Part shown: positions 12,250 to 23,885 of the stretch, piece by piece
How positions within the stretch are numbered: the first letter of the stretch is position 1
How the letters are laid out: each line of letters starts with the position of its first letter
From: Neckera pumila
Taxonomy: Eukaryota; Streptophyta; Bryopsida; Hypnales; Neckeraceae
Assembly: GCA_963969595.1 (NCBI GenBank)
Contig: OZ018410.1
Coordinates: 24,370,913 to 24,434,912, forward strand
DNA: 64,000 bases
Direction: 5' to 3'
Program-made: the position numbers and the translations under genes
The notes under the pieces: model-generated
What the model was told of the DNA's origin: nothing
What the model saw: only the letters and a program-made list of their open reading frames with translations
Databases searched by the model: none

Positions 12250-13288
12250 TAAGATATGAGATTGGATCTTCTAATTTATTCATCTTATTTGTTTATTTTT
12301 GGAATTATTTGGTTTTTATTGGATCTAGGCATGTTTGTATTATTGTTTGCAAGCACTTTCAAATTCATTGAAGAAGGATTAGATTACGCTCATCATTATG
12401 CAGATAGAAATTAGATGAAAACAAACGTTGAAATTTAGTGTATTGTCATAGAAGTAATTGCAATGTGAGCATCCATGTGCTTCATTCTTGATGATCTTTG
12501 TTAGTAATGGGATTGAATAGGATCTAGATATATCGGTAACTTTGTTGCTCTTGCCCAAAGGTTGTGAACTTTATTTAAAGACGTGGCAATGGATAAAATT
12601 CAATGAATGTAATTAGCCTTTACAAATCATATATGAAATAGTGCCCTACATATATAAATTAACATTCAAGCATATGTGACCTATGATTGCCCTACAGTAG
12701 CCATCTACTAGGGGGATTTGTGGTCTTTTGTTAAACTAAATCAAAAGCCTTCAATGATCATGTTTTTGGCACTATGCACATTCATTTTTTTAGGAAAAAA
12801 TTATAAAAAAAAAAATCATTTTCCTATCTTCTATAGCTTGGCAAAGTCATCTATCGAATGCAAAACGTCCATGGCATCCTTTGAAGGTTAAACTCATTGA
12901 GAACTTGACGAGCATATCTATTAAGAAATTATATTACATTGAGTTTTGAACCATCTTTGGATTACTCTAAATATACTTTTTCACATACAATGTACAATTC
13001 TCTAGAATCCTATTGCAAGAATATCTATGGAATCATTTTTATAAAAAACAAATGAATATTCTAGGATTTTTTCATTGTGGATGGCATATTTGATTACAAT
13101 GTTTGAATTCTTCTCATTACTTTTTGAAAACGTGTGTTCTTTTGAAGAGTACTTTTAGATGCAAATGTAGCTAAAATTGGGACTATCCAATTCTAAAGAT
13201 GGGATGAAAATATGGTTGAAAAGGTTGGTTGTTTTTTCAAGGATTTATTGGTTTTGTTTGATCTATATTTGTTGGCTTGATGGAATCA
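12250..13288. other. AT-rich intergenic, no gene
   Basis: No open frame with protein-like composition and no repeat ends were noticed. Confidence 0.5.
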
Positions 13289-13292
13289 TTAA

Positions 13293-14489
13293 CCTTTAAA
13301 GTTCCATGATCAAATTTTCACTGTAAACGTTCAAAAATTGCCATTTTTAGTACAAGTGCCAAATTTTTGAAAAAAAACTTTTTTGACACAAGTAACCATA
13401 GGGGCTTGTTGTATGCTAACTTGAGAACATCTAGTAAAAATTTCAAAAAATTTCACCTCATGGATTGCAAGATGCAAATTCATTGAAATAATTTTTTTTG
13501 GCCCTCCAAAAAAACAAGGCAGTTGCACTTCACAAGCTTTATTTTATGAAAAAATGTCCAAAGTGCTGGTGATTCTTTGAATTCCTTTTCTTCAAAAAAG
13601 TTAGGCACATGCTTGAAAAATATTAGATCATTTGGAATTGCACAATATATAGGAAAAGTAATTAGGAAAACAATAAGTAAGTAAACAGTAGTAGAAAATG
13701 ATTCAAAATACTGAATTGTTAAGAATTTAATTATGGAATTGAAAAATGCCAGTTCCAATGGTTTGAATGTTGTACTATATAATAAATATTCTACATCCTA
13801 TCATTTTATTTTTTTCAAGAAAATATTGAAAATTGAGTAAACTAAAGGACTTCAAAGTTTATTTTAGAGTAGAGAATCCATAATGCTCGCACACAAAAAA
13901 TCCTCATAATTTTGACTCATTGATGAAAATGGAATGATTCAAAGCTTTTCACATATATATAATTCTAGAAAACCAATTTCAAATTTTTGTTTTTGAAAAA
14001 AGAAATTCTTTTATCTGCCCAGACTACCATTAGGAAAAATTCAGCCCTGTAGAAGACCGTGAGTTCTACACTTGCCCGGTGCAATTATGGAAAAAATCAA
14101 TATAAAAAATTATTAATTTTAATTTTAATTTAATTTAATTTTTTTTAAATTGGATGCTAACGGGTCACTAGTAGTGCCACATCAGATTTTTATTTTTTTA
14201 ATATTTTTTTATTCATTCTGAAATTGCACCATAGGGGTCCCGTAAATCAATTCCCTAGCGGTCTTTTAGAAGGTTGGAATTTTTCCTAATGCCATTTACA
14301 AAAAAAGTAACATATTAAGCTAACTTTTTATTCATATTTCCATATGTCATGAAATTTGGTGCATATGAAAGATATTCCTTGTTCCCGCCTTCTATTAAAA
14401 TTTGGGCCAAAAATATGAAAATCTCCAGTTACACATACCTGCCCAAAATTGCTATATAGCCAAGACAACGCATACTAGTCCTTTAGGAA
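13293..14489. mobile_element. TTAA-flanked TIR element, 1197 bp
   Basis: TTAA at 13289-13292 is followed by CCTTTAAAGTTCCA. The right end TACTAGTCCTTTAGGA is followed by TTAA (14490-14493). The left part (TTGCCATTTTTAG ... CATAGGGGCTTG) matches the left halves at 42678 and 54413. The right part, inverted, matches the left halves at 753 and 63423. It therefore looks like a hybrid of two subfamilies, and is the longest copy. No transposase frame is present. Confidence 0.65.
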
Positions 14490-14493
14490 TTAA

Positions 14494-16436
14494 CCTTGTA
14501 ACGCTGCCGCAAGCAATAAGTGTCTAATGGATGACGTAAGACCAAAGTGCAATTGTTCATCCTTGGAATTTTGTGCAAAAAGGAGAGACCTTGTATAGTA
14601 GCTTAACCTCCAATGAGTATGTTTGGTTTTCTTAAAGTAGATGATTCACATTGTATTATAGAAGATGATTTCTATGAGATCAGCTCGTCTCTAGAATGCC
14701 TAAATAGACATTTAAATGACAATGGAAAGCCCTTCGTGGATGAAGATAATTTTTTTTTGTCCAATTTTTTTTTTATAGTCAAAATGTTGTATTGTATTTT
14801 ATGTAATGAAAACAATCATCATCATTTTCTTACATAATTTTATGTGAACATGGATGTGCATAGCATGGATTACCATATAGTGTATTTGTATTCTAGTTTT
14901 ATACTTATAATTTGAAAGTTGGCTTTATAAGTGATTTCTTTTGAATGTGAGCCTCATTAATAAAAAAAAGTTCATCACATCTAGTTTCTATTATATATGT
15001 ATTGGAAATTTAACTTTCATATATTGTTTTATACTATAATATATATTGATGATGAGAATTGCATATGCTTTAAGCAAATTTAATTTGTATTTGATATGGA
15101 TTTTCTTCTATTTTTCTTTCAAATTTAAAGAAATTATAAATTTCTATTAAAATGTCAAAAATATTGCAATTTGTCTCTAGAAGGATGGAGCCTTTGACTA
15201 TACTTGCTCAAACTTCAAAATTCTTCACACTTTATTCTCCATTTTGTCACAATAAGTGAATGAAATATATTTCAAAGATGAAATCACATGTTTATGTAAG
15301 TCATTAAAATTTTAGATTTTTTTGTGAACATTGGTAAGGTAAAGAAAATTCATATGCTGTACAAAACACGGTTACAAAATTTGAAATTCTCATTATAAAT
15401 GTGCGTTATAGTGTAGACAGAATGACCTTTTTTTTATAATTAGAATATTAGTTGACCATGGTTATAGACTTGTAGTTTAAATTTATACTGCAATCATGTG
15501 TGGTGTGTTTATTGGTTTTGATGTGTGTTTTCATCCAAGTTTGGACTTTAGCAATTAAGGCAAAGTCATCTTCTAAATGTTTTAATTTTGGACAAAAAGC
15601 AACCAATTGCTAAAACTAAAGGACCAATTTGAAATTATATATATGTGATGTTACTGTTCTAAAGAAATACAAATTTGGAATTAGAATTCAAATAAATCTA
15701 AAAAAAATTAGTATGTATTCAATGATTGCGGGTCAAAAAAGGATTACAACTAAAAGAAACTTGATGACTTTCCAATCACCTCATTGAGTGCAATGTATTG
15801 AAAATCCACTCCATCATTCAAATTAAACAGCATGATTTGCACCAAATAAGATTCATTTAAATATTGAGATGGCATTATGAACCACCATTGGACAAGTATA
15901 CTGCTTGAATTCACATTGTTTCCTAATGCAACCGTCTATACTTGACAACTCAATCTACAATAAATCAATGATAAGGAATCTCTATTGTAAGCGTTTCAAC
16001 ACTGTGACCACTCTATAACCGTCTTCATGTTTACATGTCTCTTCATAATTTTTATGTTAAATTGCTACAATATAAAAGTTGGGTCCAACTTGCTAGTTCA
16101 TGGAACAGGATATCAACGTGGAGACGCAGGTTCAATTCCTATAGTTCTTCATGGACTAGAGCATACCAATAGAAATAGGTGTCCAAATCAATTGCACATT
16201 CACTTGCATTTGTATGCTCAAGTCCATGGACACTAGTCTCCAAATTTTTATTCTATCATCATTTTGTGATAGACAAAGAGTCAAATTCATTTTTTTTCTA
16301 ATCCTAATATTACTTTGAATTATAAAAAGCATGTGATTCATGTCAAGTGAAATATGAGTATTTTAAATTTGGAGTGTAGCATAAATCAAGAAAACTTTGA
16401 CCATCCATAAATCCATTAAACACTTTTATTGCAATC
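14494..16436. other. AT-rich intergenic with a diverged dispersed repeat
   Basis: About 14500-14720 is recognisably related to 41970-42180 (shared order of GCGGACACTAAG/GCAAGCAATAAG, TTGGAATxTTGT, CCTCCAA, TTTTTTAAGCAAGTGAT-like strings). The 74-codon frame 14613-14837 lies in it and is not conserved at 42 kb, so I do not call it a gene. The rest is featureless AT-rich DNA, apart from a tRNA-like B-box near 16130. Confidence 0.45.
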
Positions 16437-16440
16437 TTAA

Positions 16441-17184
16441 CCCCTAAAGGACCAAACACTGTTTTTTGGCAACATAGTGATTTCGGGCAACTCACTACAA
16501 ACGGAGCTTTTATTTTTTTTCTTTGAAAATTTCACAAAACATGTGCTCAAGGAGTAACTTTAAGGTCCAACAATTTTCATAACTTTTGACTACACGGTTA
16601 AACAGTTATTGCATGATATGTGGTTTTTGTTACTCGGCAGGCAGCCTGGGCAGCTCAAAAAACTCCTTCAAAAATCACTTTTTTGAAAAATGAAAAAGTT
16701 GGAAGTCATTCTAAGGAAACATTTAAGAGTGGAAAAGTTTGAATCACTCCATTTTGTTTAGTGAGGTGAGAGTTATTAGGAATTCTAGTTTGTGGGTAGG
16801 TTTGGAATCCAGAGACTGTATACCTACCCACAAATTGGAATTCCTAATAACTCTCACTTCATTAAACAAAATGGAGTGATTCAAACTTTTCCACTCTTAA
16901 ATGTTTCCTTAGAGCCACTTCCAACTTTTTCATTTTTTAGAAAAGTGATTTTTGAAGGAGTTTTTTGAGTTGCCCGGGCTACCCGCTGAGTAACAAAAAC
17001 CACATATCACATAATAATTTTTTAACCGTGTAGTCAAAAGTTATGAAAATTGTTGGACCTTAAAGCTACTCCTCGGTCACATGTTTTATGAAATTTTCAA
17101 AGAAAAAAAATAAAAGCTTTGTTCGTAGTGAGCTGCCCAAAATTGCTATGTTGCTAAAAAAAAAGGTATTCGATTCTTTAGGGG
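16441..17184. mobile_element. 744-bp near-perfect foldback TTAA element
   Basis: TTAA (16437-16440), then CCCCTAAAGGACCAAACA. The other end is ATTCTTTAGGGG, then TTAA (17185-17188). The two halves are inverted copies over nearly their whole length: left arm 16441-16801, right arm 16822-17184, loop of only about 20 nt at 16802-16821. Mismatches are few. The arms correspond to the right-end subfamily seen at 55334 and 44239 (GCAACATAG, GGGCAGCTCACTAC, TTTTGACTACACGG). A transcript would fold into a double-stranded RNA hairpin of about 360 bp. There is no coding capacity. Confidence 0.88.
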
Positions 17185-17188
17185 TTAA

Positions 17189-18647
17189 GTTTCCATTCAG
17201 AACATTGCACCATTAGCATCCACATAATTACTTTGTAGGTCTTAATGATCCTTACTTCCCATATTGTAGGGATATTACAAGATGACCTATTGATTTTATT
17301 TTACTTTGGCAATTTTTAGCTTTTTTTCTAGAAAGTGCTATAAAATGAGAAAAATGTTTTTTATAGAAATATTAAAAATATGTCCAATGTATATATTTGT
17401 AAGGGAAAGGTGCTCTTAGAAGGAAAGCTTAGAAAAATTCTCTAAGTAGGAGAACTTGAAAAGTGCAAAATTGTAAGAAAATAGAATTTTGATGTTTTAA
17501 TTTGTAAAATGTAGGAAAAATAATTTACAAGGGAGTTTAAAAAAAAATTGGAAAGACTTCAGAGTGATAGTGAAGAGATTTCACCAAAAGAATGAACATG
17601 AAACCATCTTCAATGTTTAAAAGTGCAAGCGCAAGGGAGCCTATTTGCGCAAATGTAGAGGATATCAATATTATATTTTTACACGTCCCTTGGTAGAAAC
17701 CTGCCCTCCTACTATAAAAATGGGCCACATAAATCCTAGATTTAGATCATTAATTTTGGTTACTCCATAGTTTAAAACCTTCCAAATTCAAAACATGATA
17801 AATTAGCAATATTAACTTTTAAATATAAATTTTTTGGAAATTTGCACATTTTATTCTTTTTTTATTACCAAGCATGTCTTATTGAATGGTCCTATACAAG
17901 ACAGTGTTTGGTAAGAGAACGCTATTAATGTTCAATAAAATTATATATTAACACATACACAACCATTTATTAAAGAAACTCATAGCACATTAACTTTTGC
18001 TAGGAGATGCCTTTATTTTCCCCCAAGTGTGGCACCTCCAAGTCAAAGTTTATTTTTTATCTTGATTTCCTTAGCCAAACTCAATTGTTTACCCTACTAA
18101 TTGTTAAATTGAAGTCTCATCAAATATCCCTATTAGCAATATCCCACCTCTTTCCCTTGGATCATGAGGGGAAGAAAATACACTTATGCTAAGGTGTGGG
18201 ACCTCAAGCCGCCACTTTTTGTGTTGTGGGAATTTCAATGGTAAATTAGGCTTATGTGAATCAATAGAAATAAGAGAACATAGAAAAAATAATGTAGGTG
18301 GGGTTTGATCAAAGTTTCTATCAAAAGTTGAGTAAATTATAGGCTACCAAACTTTAGAAACTAGGACATCTAAAATAGTCTGTAGGCTAGCCTAAAGATG
18401 AGAGAAAAAATTATTAAGACTTATGCCATAAGATCGCAAATTGATAAAATAGAACAATGAATAGTGACTAAGAAGACTTAAATTATTTTAAGTCATACAA
18501 GAAAATTTGTATGAAGTTGAGTCAGAATTGCCATAGGGCAAGCCACTATATCTAGATAAGTATCATAAATGCCAAAACTGCGAACTCTCTTATTCAAGAA
18601 TATATCCTCTAAACCCCCAAAAATAAGCCCATACTCAATGTTTTTAT
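17189..18647. other. AT-rich intergenic, no gene
   Basis: Short open frames at 17537-17728 and 18007-18192 have no recognisable similarity. No repeat ends were noticed. Confidence 0.5.
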
Positions 18648-18649
18648 TA

Positions 18650-19793
18650 CTTTCTCCATCCCGAAATGATCTTCTGGTTTCCATCTATTTTGTATCTCAA
18701 AATGATCTACTTGGTGTGACGTGGGAGGAAGGGTCCACATAGATTGAACTCTTCGCACTTTTCTAAGAATGTCAAGAAAAAAAATATCAAAGGTCATATG
18801 CTTGTACTCTATAGTATTGTTGACAAATTTGGTGGCCTCGGGAAGGCAAAGGAGCCTTATGTTGGCCTCATTATATCCACTCGCTACATTACAAAATCCA
18901 AATCAGCATTTAACCCCTAAGTGGTTTAGAAGAGACATTGTGTCCTTTGGATTCATACATGACCCATATTCACCAAATTCCATAAAGTATTGGTCAAATA
19001 TGTTAACTACAAAATTGAAGGTGCAATAGTCATTGATTTTCATATGTTTTTAGAAAAATATTGCGATACTCATTATTGAAATGAGATGCTGTCAAACATG
19101 CAAAAGTATGTATTTTTAGAGAAATACGTGTACTTTGGATATAACTTCACAGTATTTATAAATTAGTATCATGTCTAATGTAGCGAGAAAGTGTATAGTT
19201 CAATAGAAGACTTTAGTGCGCATTCAACAAAAAATAAATAAAAATTAAATGGATAGTTAACCATTTACATGCAAGGTTGTGTACATTGCATTTATTGCAT
19301 GTATAGAGCATTGAAAGACAACTAGAACCACTTAAGGGTTAAACTCCTTTATTTAGGAGTAAGAAAAGAAATTCAAGATCGTAGAGAAATAAAATTGTTT
19401 TTATATTCCTAAATTCAAGCTCTTACTATAGCAATTTATTTCCAAAGTCGTACTCAACAACATTGAGGTTAAATTTCTAGTTGACTAATGATGACAATAG
19501 CGGCCACAAAACTCATGATGTGGGCAATTCAAAAAGTGTAGGAAGGACAGCACCGTAATGCATCCAAACTGGACAAATGAATGGCCACCGGTGCTCCTTA
19601 CAAATGCCATGAAAATCCCATTTTTTAGTGTTTCAAAACTACACTTTGAAGACTAATTTGAAACTCACAATTCCAAGAGAGTAGGAGTGCATGAAACTCT
19701 ACTTGTGGTTCAAAGCGGGTTTTAAAAATGTTATCTTGAACCTTAATCTGAAACATTTTGTCCAATAGGAAGATCATTTTGGGATGGAGGGAG
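18650..19793. mobile_element. Stowaway-like element hosting a nested insertion
   Basis: The left end CTTTCTCCATCCCGAAATGA is preceded by TA (18648-18649). The right end TCATTTTGGGATGGAGGGAG is followed by TA (19794-19795). These are inverted copies over roughly 25 bp and match the plant Stowaway end consensus (CTCCCTCCGTCCC-like). A TTAA-type element occupies 18914-19338. There is no transposase. Confidence 0.72.
18914..19338. mobile_element. 425-bp TTAA-flanked element nested in a Stowaway-like element
   Basis: TTAA (18910-18913), then CCCCTAAGTGGTTTAGAAG. The other end is CTAGAACCACTTAAGGG, then TTAA (19339-19342). The ends are inverted copies for about 13 bp but differ from the main family after CCCCTAA (GTGGTT instead of AGGACC), so this is a separate subfamily. 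It lies wholly inside 18650-19793. Confidence 0.6.
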
Positions 19794-19795
19794 TA

Positions 19796-22700
19796 TTATT
19801 TTGGAAGTAACCAAAATTTTCTTCAAGACTCATCATTCATGTAAGACTTGGGTGCTACTTGGTGATATCTATATAAAAATTGTATGGTACCTAGGTAAAA
19901 TTTGAAAGTCTAGGAATTTTTTGGGATGGATGCTATCCATCATACAATATATATAAAGCTTTTTTTCATATCATTCCAATAAATACTATAAAAGTTAAAA
20001 GTTTTTTTTTTTAATTTCAATGTCAAATTCGGCAGCAAAAAAGATATTCTGAAAAAATATAAATTACATTTTGGAGATTCTATAGATTGATACCTATTCA
20101 AAAACATTTGAACCATTCTATTTTGAATAATGAAGCAAAAATTATGAGGAGTTTTGTTTTGTGGGCAATGAAGGTAAAAAAACATACAAACTTGTCTTTT
20201 GTTCTCAATTTTGAAAATTTTCAAATAAAAATAAAAATATAAGATGTTTATTGTTTACTAGAACATTTGCACTATTGTGATTAATAATTCTCAATATCTT
20301 GTAAAAGTTATTAGTATATTTGTTTTATCTTTCTTCCATAATACCTTCTACTTTATAATTTTCTTAAAATTGATTATGAAGTATGAACGTCTTTTTGGTT
20401 TAATTATTTTGATATATTTTTTCAATCCACTTTCCAACTTATTGACCAAGTGCACAAATTATAGGACATATTATTTTTTGCCTTAAAATGTTGAAAGACA
20501 AAACTTCACCTTTTGAAAGGGCTAGAAAAGCCTACATTTTGAAGTTTAGGCTCATTGAACAAGGATCAACTTGCAATCAACGATCTCAAAACTGACTAAA
20601 TTTTGCTCAGTTTCTATTTAATTTTTTTGGCCCTCAGTGTAAATTTTAAAAAATCTTTCAAAAATGAAAATTTGGCTAAAAACCTTGAACCTGTTCTGAA
20701 ATCACTATTTGCAATCAACAAGGATATTTGCTCAATTTAGGACAATGTATTTGAACAAGTCAACCAAAAGATCCTATATTTGGCTTTGTTAAGAAATAAT
20801 TATTGATGAAAATTTTGACCTTGCTTTAGAGATGAGTATTTTGAAGCAATTTTGGGCCTCTAAACATGATGGTCCTTTAGGGGTTAAAATACAACAATAC
20901 TTTGGCTATTTTGACCTCCACAAAATGAAAATTTCCTTTAAAAAAATAGCCAAAATATTTAGGGTGTAGCCAAATGGCAAAATACCAAACATAAAAAAAA
21001 ACATTTGTTTGCCTATGCTCTTCATATTTCCCTTCTTCGGCAAACTTCATAGCAATGAAGTCCGACAAACTATTTTGTCAACCATTGGTAGAATTTGTTG
21101 CTCTCAATTTTAGAAGGAGAGTCAATGATCTGTCAAGTTGCGGTTGTTGATTTCATAGTGGTTTGCTTTCCTCACTGGCTTGTTGTGACTAATATATATA
21201 TATATACACTTTTCTGCTTGCAAAGTTGAAAAAAACTGCATCCCCACATAGCAATTAAACACTCACCCAAACTCAAATCTTGAAAGACTTTCGGTTTGCG
21301 CTCTCACAACGACTTCAAGTGGATTGTTGTGTCCAAATCTAAGCGCATGTTTTTTGTTTCCTTCATTGTGGCATATGTGATTAGCAACTCTGCTAATATA
21401 GGTTGTCTATTAGTTGAAGTAGGCATCTTCAATATTTAAAAGGATGTATGTAGAGCTAGGAGTTCTTATTAGTTGTCAGTTGAAAACTGGTTGGTTAGTA
21501 GTTGTTGTTAGGGTTAGGATTTGTCAGTGGCTAGCCTCATAGGACTGTGGTTGGCTACTCAAAGACAAGGATAGGTCCCTTGTCTCTCTCTTGGTTCTTT
21601 GTGGCTTTGATGTGTGAGATGCATTTGGGTGCTAAATTATACATTTGTTGGTAATTTATTATTGGAAAGAGGCATTGATGTGAGGAGTTTTGGGTTGTCT
21701 TTTGATAAGATGTTGAATCAAGGCAAAATTTTGGATTTGAGTTTTGAGATAGTTGATTTACCATTTTACCAATTTTCAAATCTAGATTTGTTATGGAGAA
21801 AGGGATATGAGGATTCAAAGTAGAGGTATTTGAAATCTACAACAACCAAAAAGGATGTATTTGGGAGCTTCAATATTATAGAGTTTTTGTGATATGGCTA
21901 TGAAACTAAAAGAAAACTTTTCTTAACTGATTTACTATCTTTTATACAAAACTTGGCCATAATGCATATGAGACTTATGAGTTATGCTCAAAATACAATT
22001 GGGGTAGGGAGGCTACGACTTGGTAAAAGTCTATAGTGGAAAAATGTTAACCAAAGTTGGACATATCTTGGATTGAAGTGAAAATTAATATGTAAGCACC
22101 TAATAAGTTGATCTATATTGTCGCAAAGTTTCAAGACATTTTGAATGACTTTCCATTATATATACTAGGTCAAATCTAGCTAAGGCAAATTCTAAATTAT
22201 CATAGGAATTATAATTATAGAATAGAATTTGGGAAAAAGGAATTTTTGAATAGTTTTAGGATTATCTAAAGAAGGTTAAAGGTTTAAAGAGTTTATAGAC
22301 AGAGCATTTCCACTGCAAAGGCCCTTTGCTATTCTAGAGTTATTTGCACAACCTTTTGAAATAGCTTAGAAATCTTGTTGTAGCTATTGTTATCCCGCCA
22401 CACAAATATTTCACAACTACATGTTGCTACCATTCATGAAGGCCTTGTTTGCAACAAACCGTTGCAATCCCACCTTGATGCCGCATGTCTAAGATTGTTT
22501 CGCTATTGCTAGTCTAAATCCATTGTTGTTAGGACACTTTGCTGCCTTTGCACATGCATTGTTCAAGGCCCATTCCTCTTCAATTGTGTGACCGTTTTAT
22601 CTCCACCCTTGAGAAAGACAAACACAATCAAGTTCTTGGTTTTTTGTTGTAAAATTCCTATGATGGGTATCTAAGCGCGGTCCATCGTGCCTTCTAAGCA

Positions 22701-23885
22701 ATGGACAATTCTTTGATGAGTAGTGATACCATATTATTCAAATTGCAAAAGGAAAAGATTCAACCTTCATATAAAGTATTTAGAATTTTCAACCATTGTG
22801 ACTTAACAAAGTCAAAAATTCTAGCCTCTTGATAGGAAGTTGCCTAAAATCATGTGTTAGCTATTTTAAATCACAATGCATAGTCTACCATTTTCAAAAT
22901 GATAAAATTAATTCAATTTGGAGATTCGTAGTGGAAGTTATGTCCGGATGAAGTTTTGACTTCAAATTGCTTTTTTAAACTTCATTTCTACAAAATTTTA
23001 GATCCAAATAGACTTTTGAATTTGGGTATGAATCTAAATTTTATTCTAGTGTCTAAGTTCTAAGTTTGACTAGATTGAATGAATGATCACTATTTTCATC
23101 CAATTTTGAGACTATGCTTCATTCCATATTATCTTCCTTGTTTAAACTCAATTTTCTAAGTATAAATTAGACCTACAATCCTCTAAGTGTCTTCTAAATG
23201 ATGCTAAGATCAATTTATCCTTTATTCGTTTTCAAAAGATTTCAATTGGCTATCTACTTCATATTTAAAGCTAACTTTTTTGCTAACTTATTGATTTTAG
23301 GTCTTTAATACTTTTACTTTGTAGGCCTAAAAATGACCTATTCAGTTTGGACTTTCAAATTAAAAGTTACGGGCGTATGTAGTTTTCCAGTGAGGTGGGG
23401 CCCTCTAGAGGCCCCAAATCTCCCCGAATGCTTTAGGGATTAAGGGTTAATGTCATCCATGATTTAATGTAACACCAAAAAAGTGGAAATGAAATCCATT
23501 TGCTAAATTGTATGCATTGGAACATCAAGAAGTTTTCCAGTGAATAGTGACTTTAGCAACAAGTGGCCAACACAAGATCCAAAGCTTATTACATGATCTT
23601 CATCGCGAAATACACTACTTCATGATGTTTCTAGCCTTTCATAGTACTACCAAATCAAGTATCATACACTGAATAGAAAAAAACAGTGTGTGGCAACGCC
23701 ATATTTCTATACAATCAAAGTGTAATCCAGAAGAGCATTGTCAATACAGAATTCTTACAAGGTCTCAAGAAGGCAAAGTCTCCATAAGTACATTTTGTAA
23801 ATATGTTTCCTCAAATTGCACACAAAATGCCCTTCAGAAAAAAGGGACACAAATTGGTGAGTGGCAGATGTACAGTACAACTTCT
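19796..23885. other. AT-rich intergenic with eroded TTAA-type ends
   Basis: A clear right terminus, GGTCCTTTAGGGG then TTAA, lies at 20871-20887. Upstream, 20086-20180 resembles internal sequence of the TTAA-type family, but no left end was found. Another terminus-like string, CTTTAGGGATTAAGGGTTAA, lies at 23431-23450. A (TA)n run lies near 21190. 21900-22680 is less AT-rich and prose-like but has stops in all frames. The stretch before 23885 may include 3' UTR of the hydrolase gene on the minus strand. Confidence 0.45.

Noticed and set aside
14613..14837. 74-codon frame with acidic composition
   Set aside because: It lies in a dispersed repeat; the related copy at 42 kb does not keep the frame.
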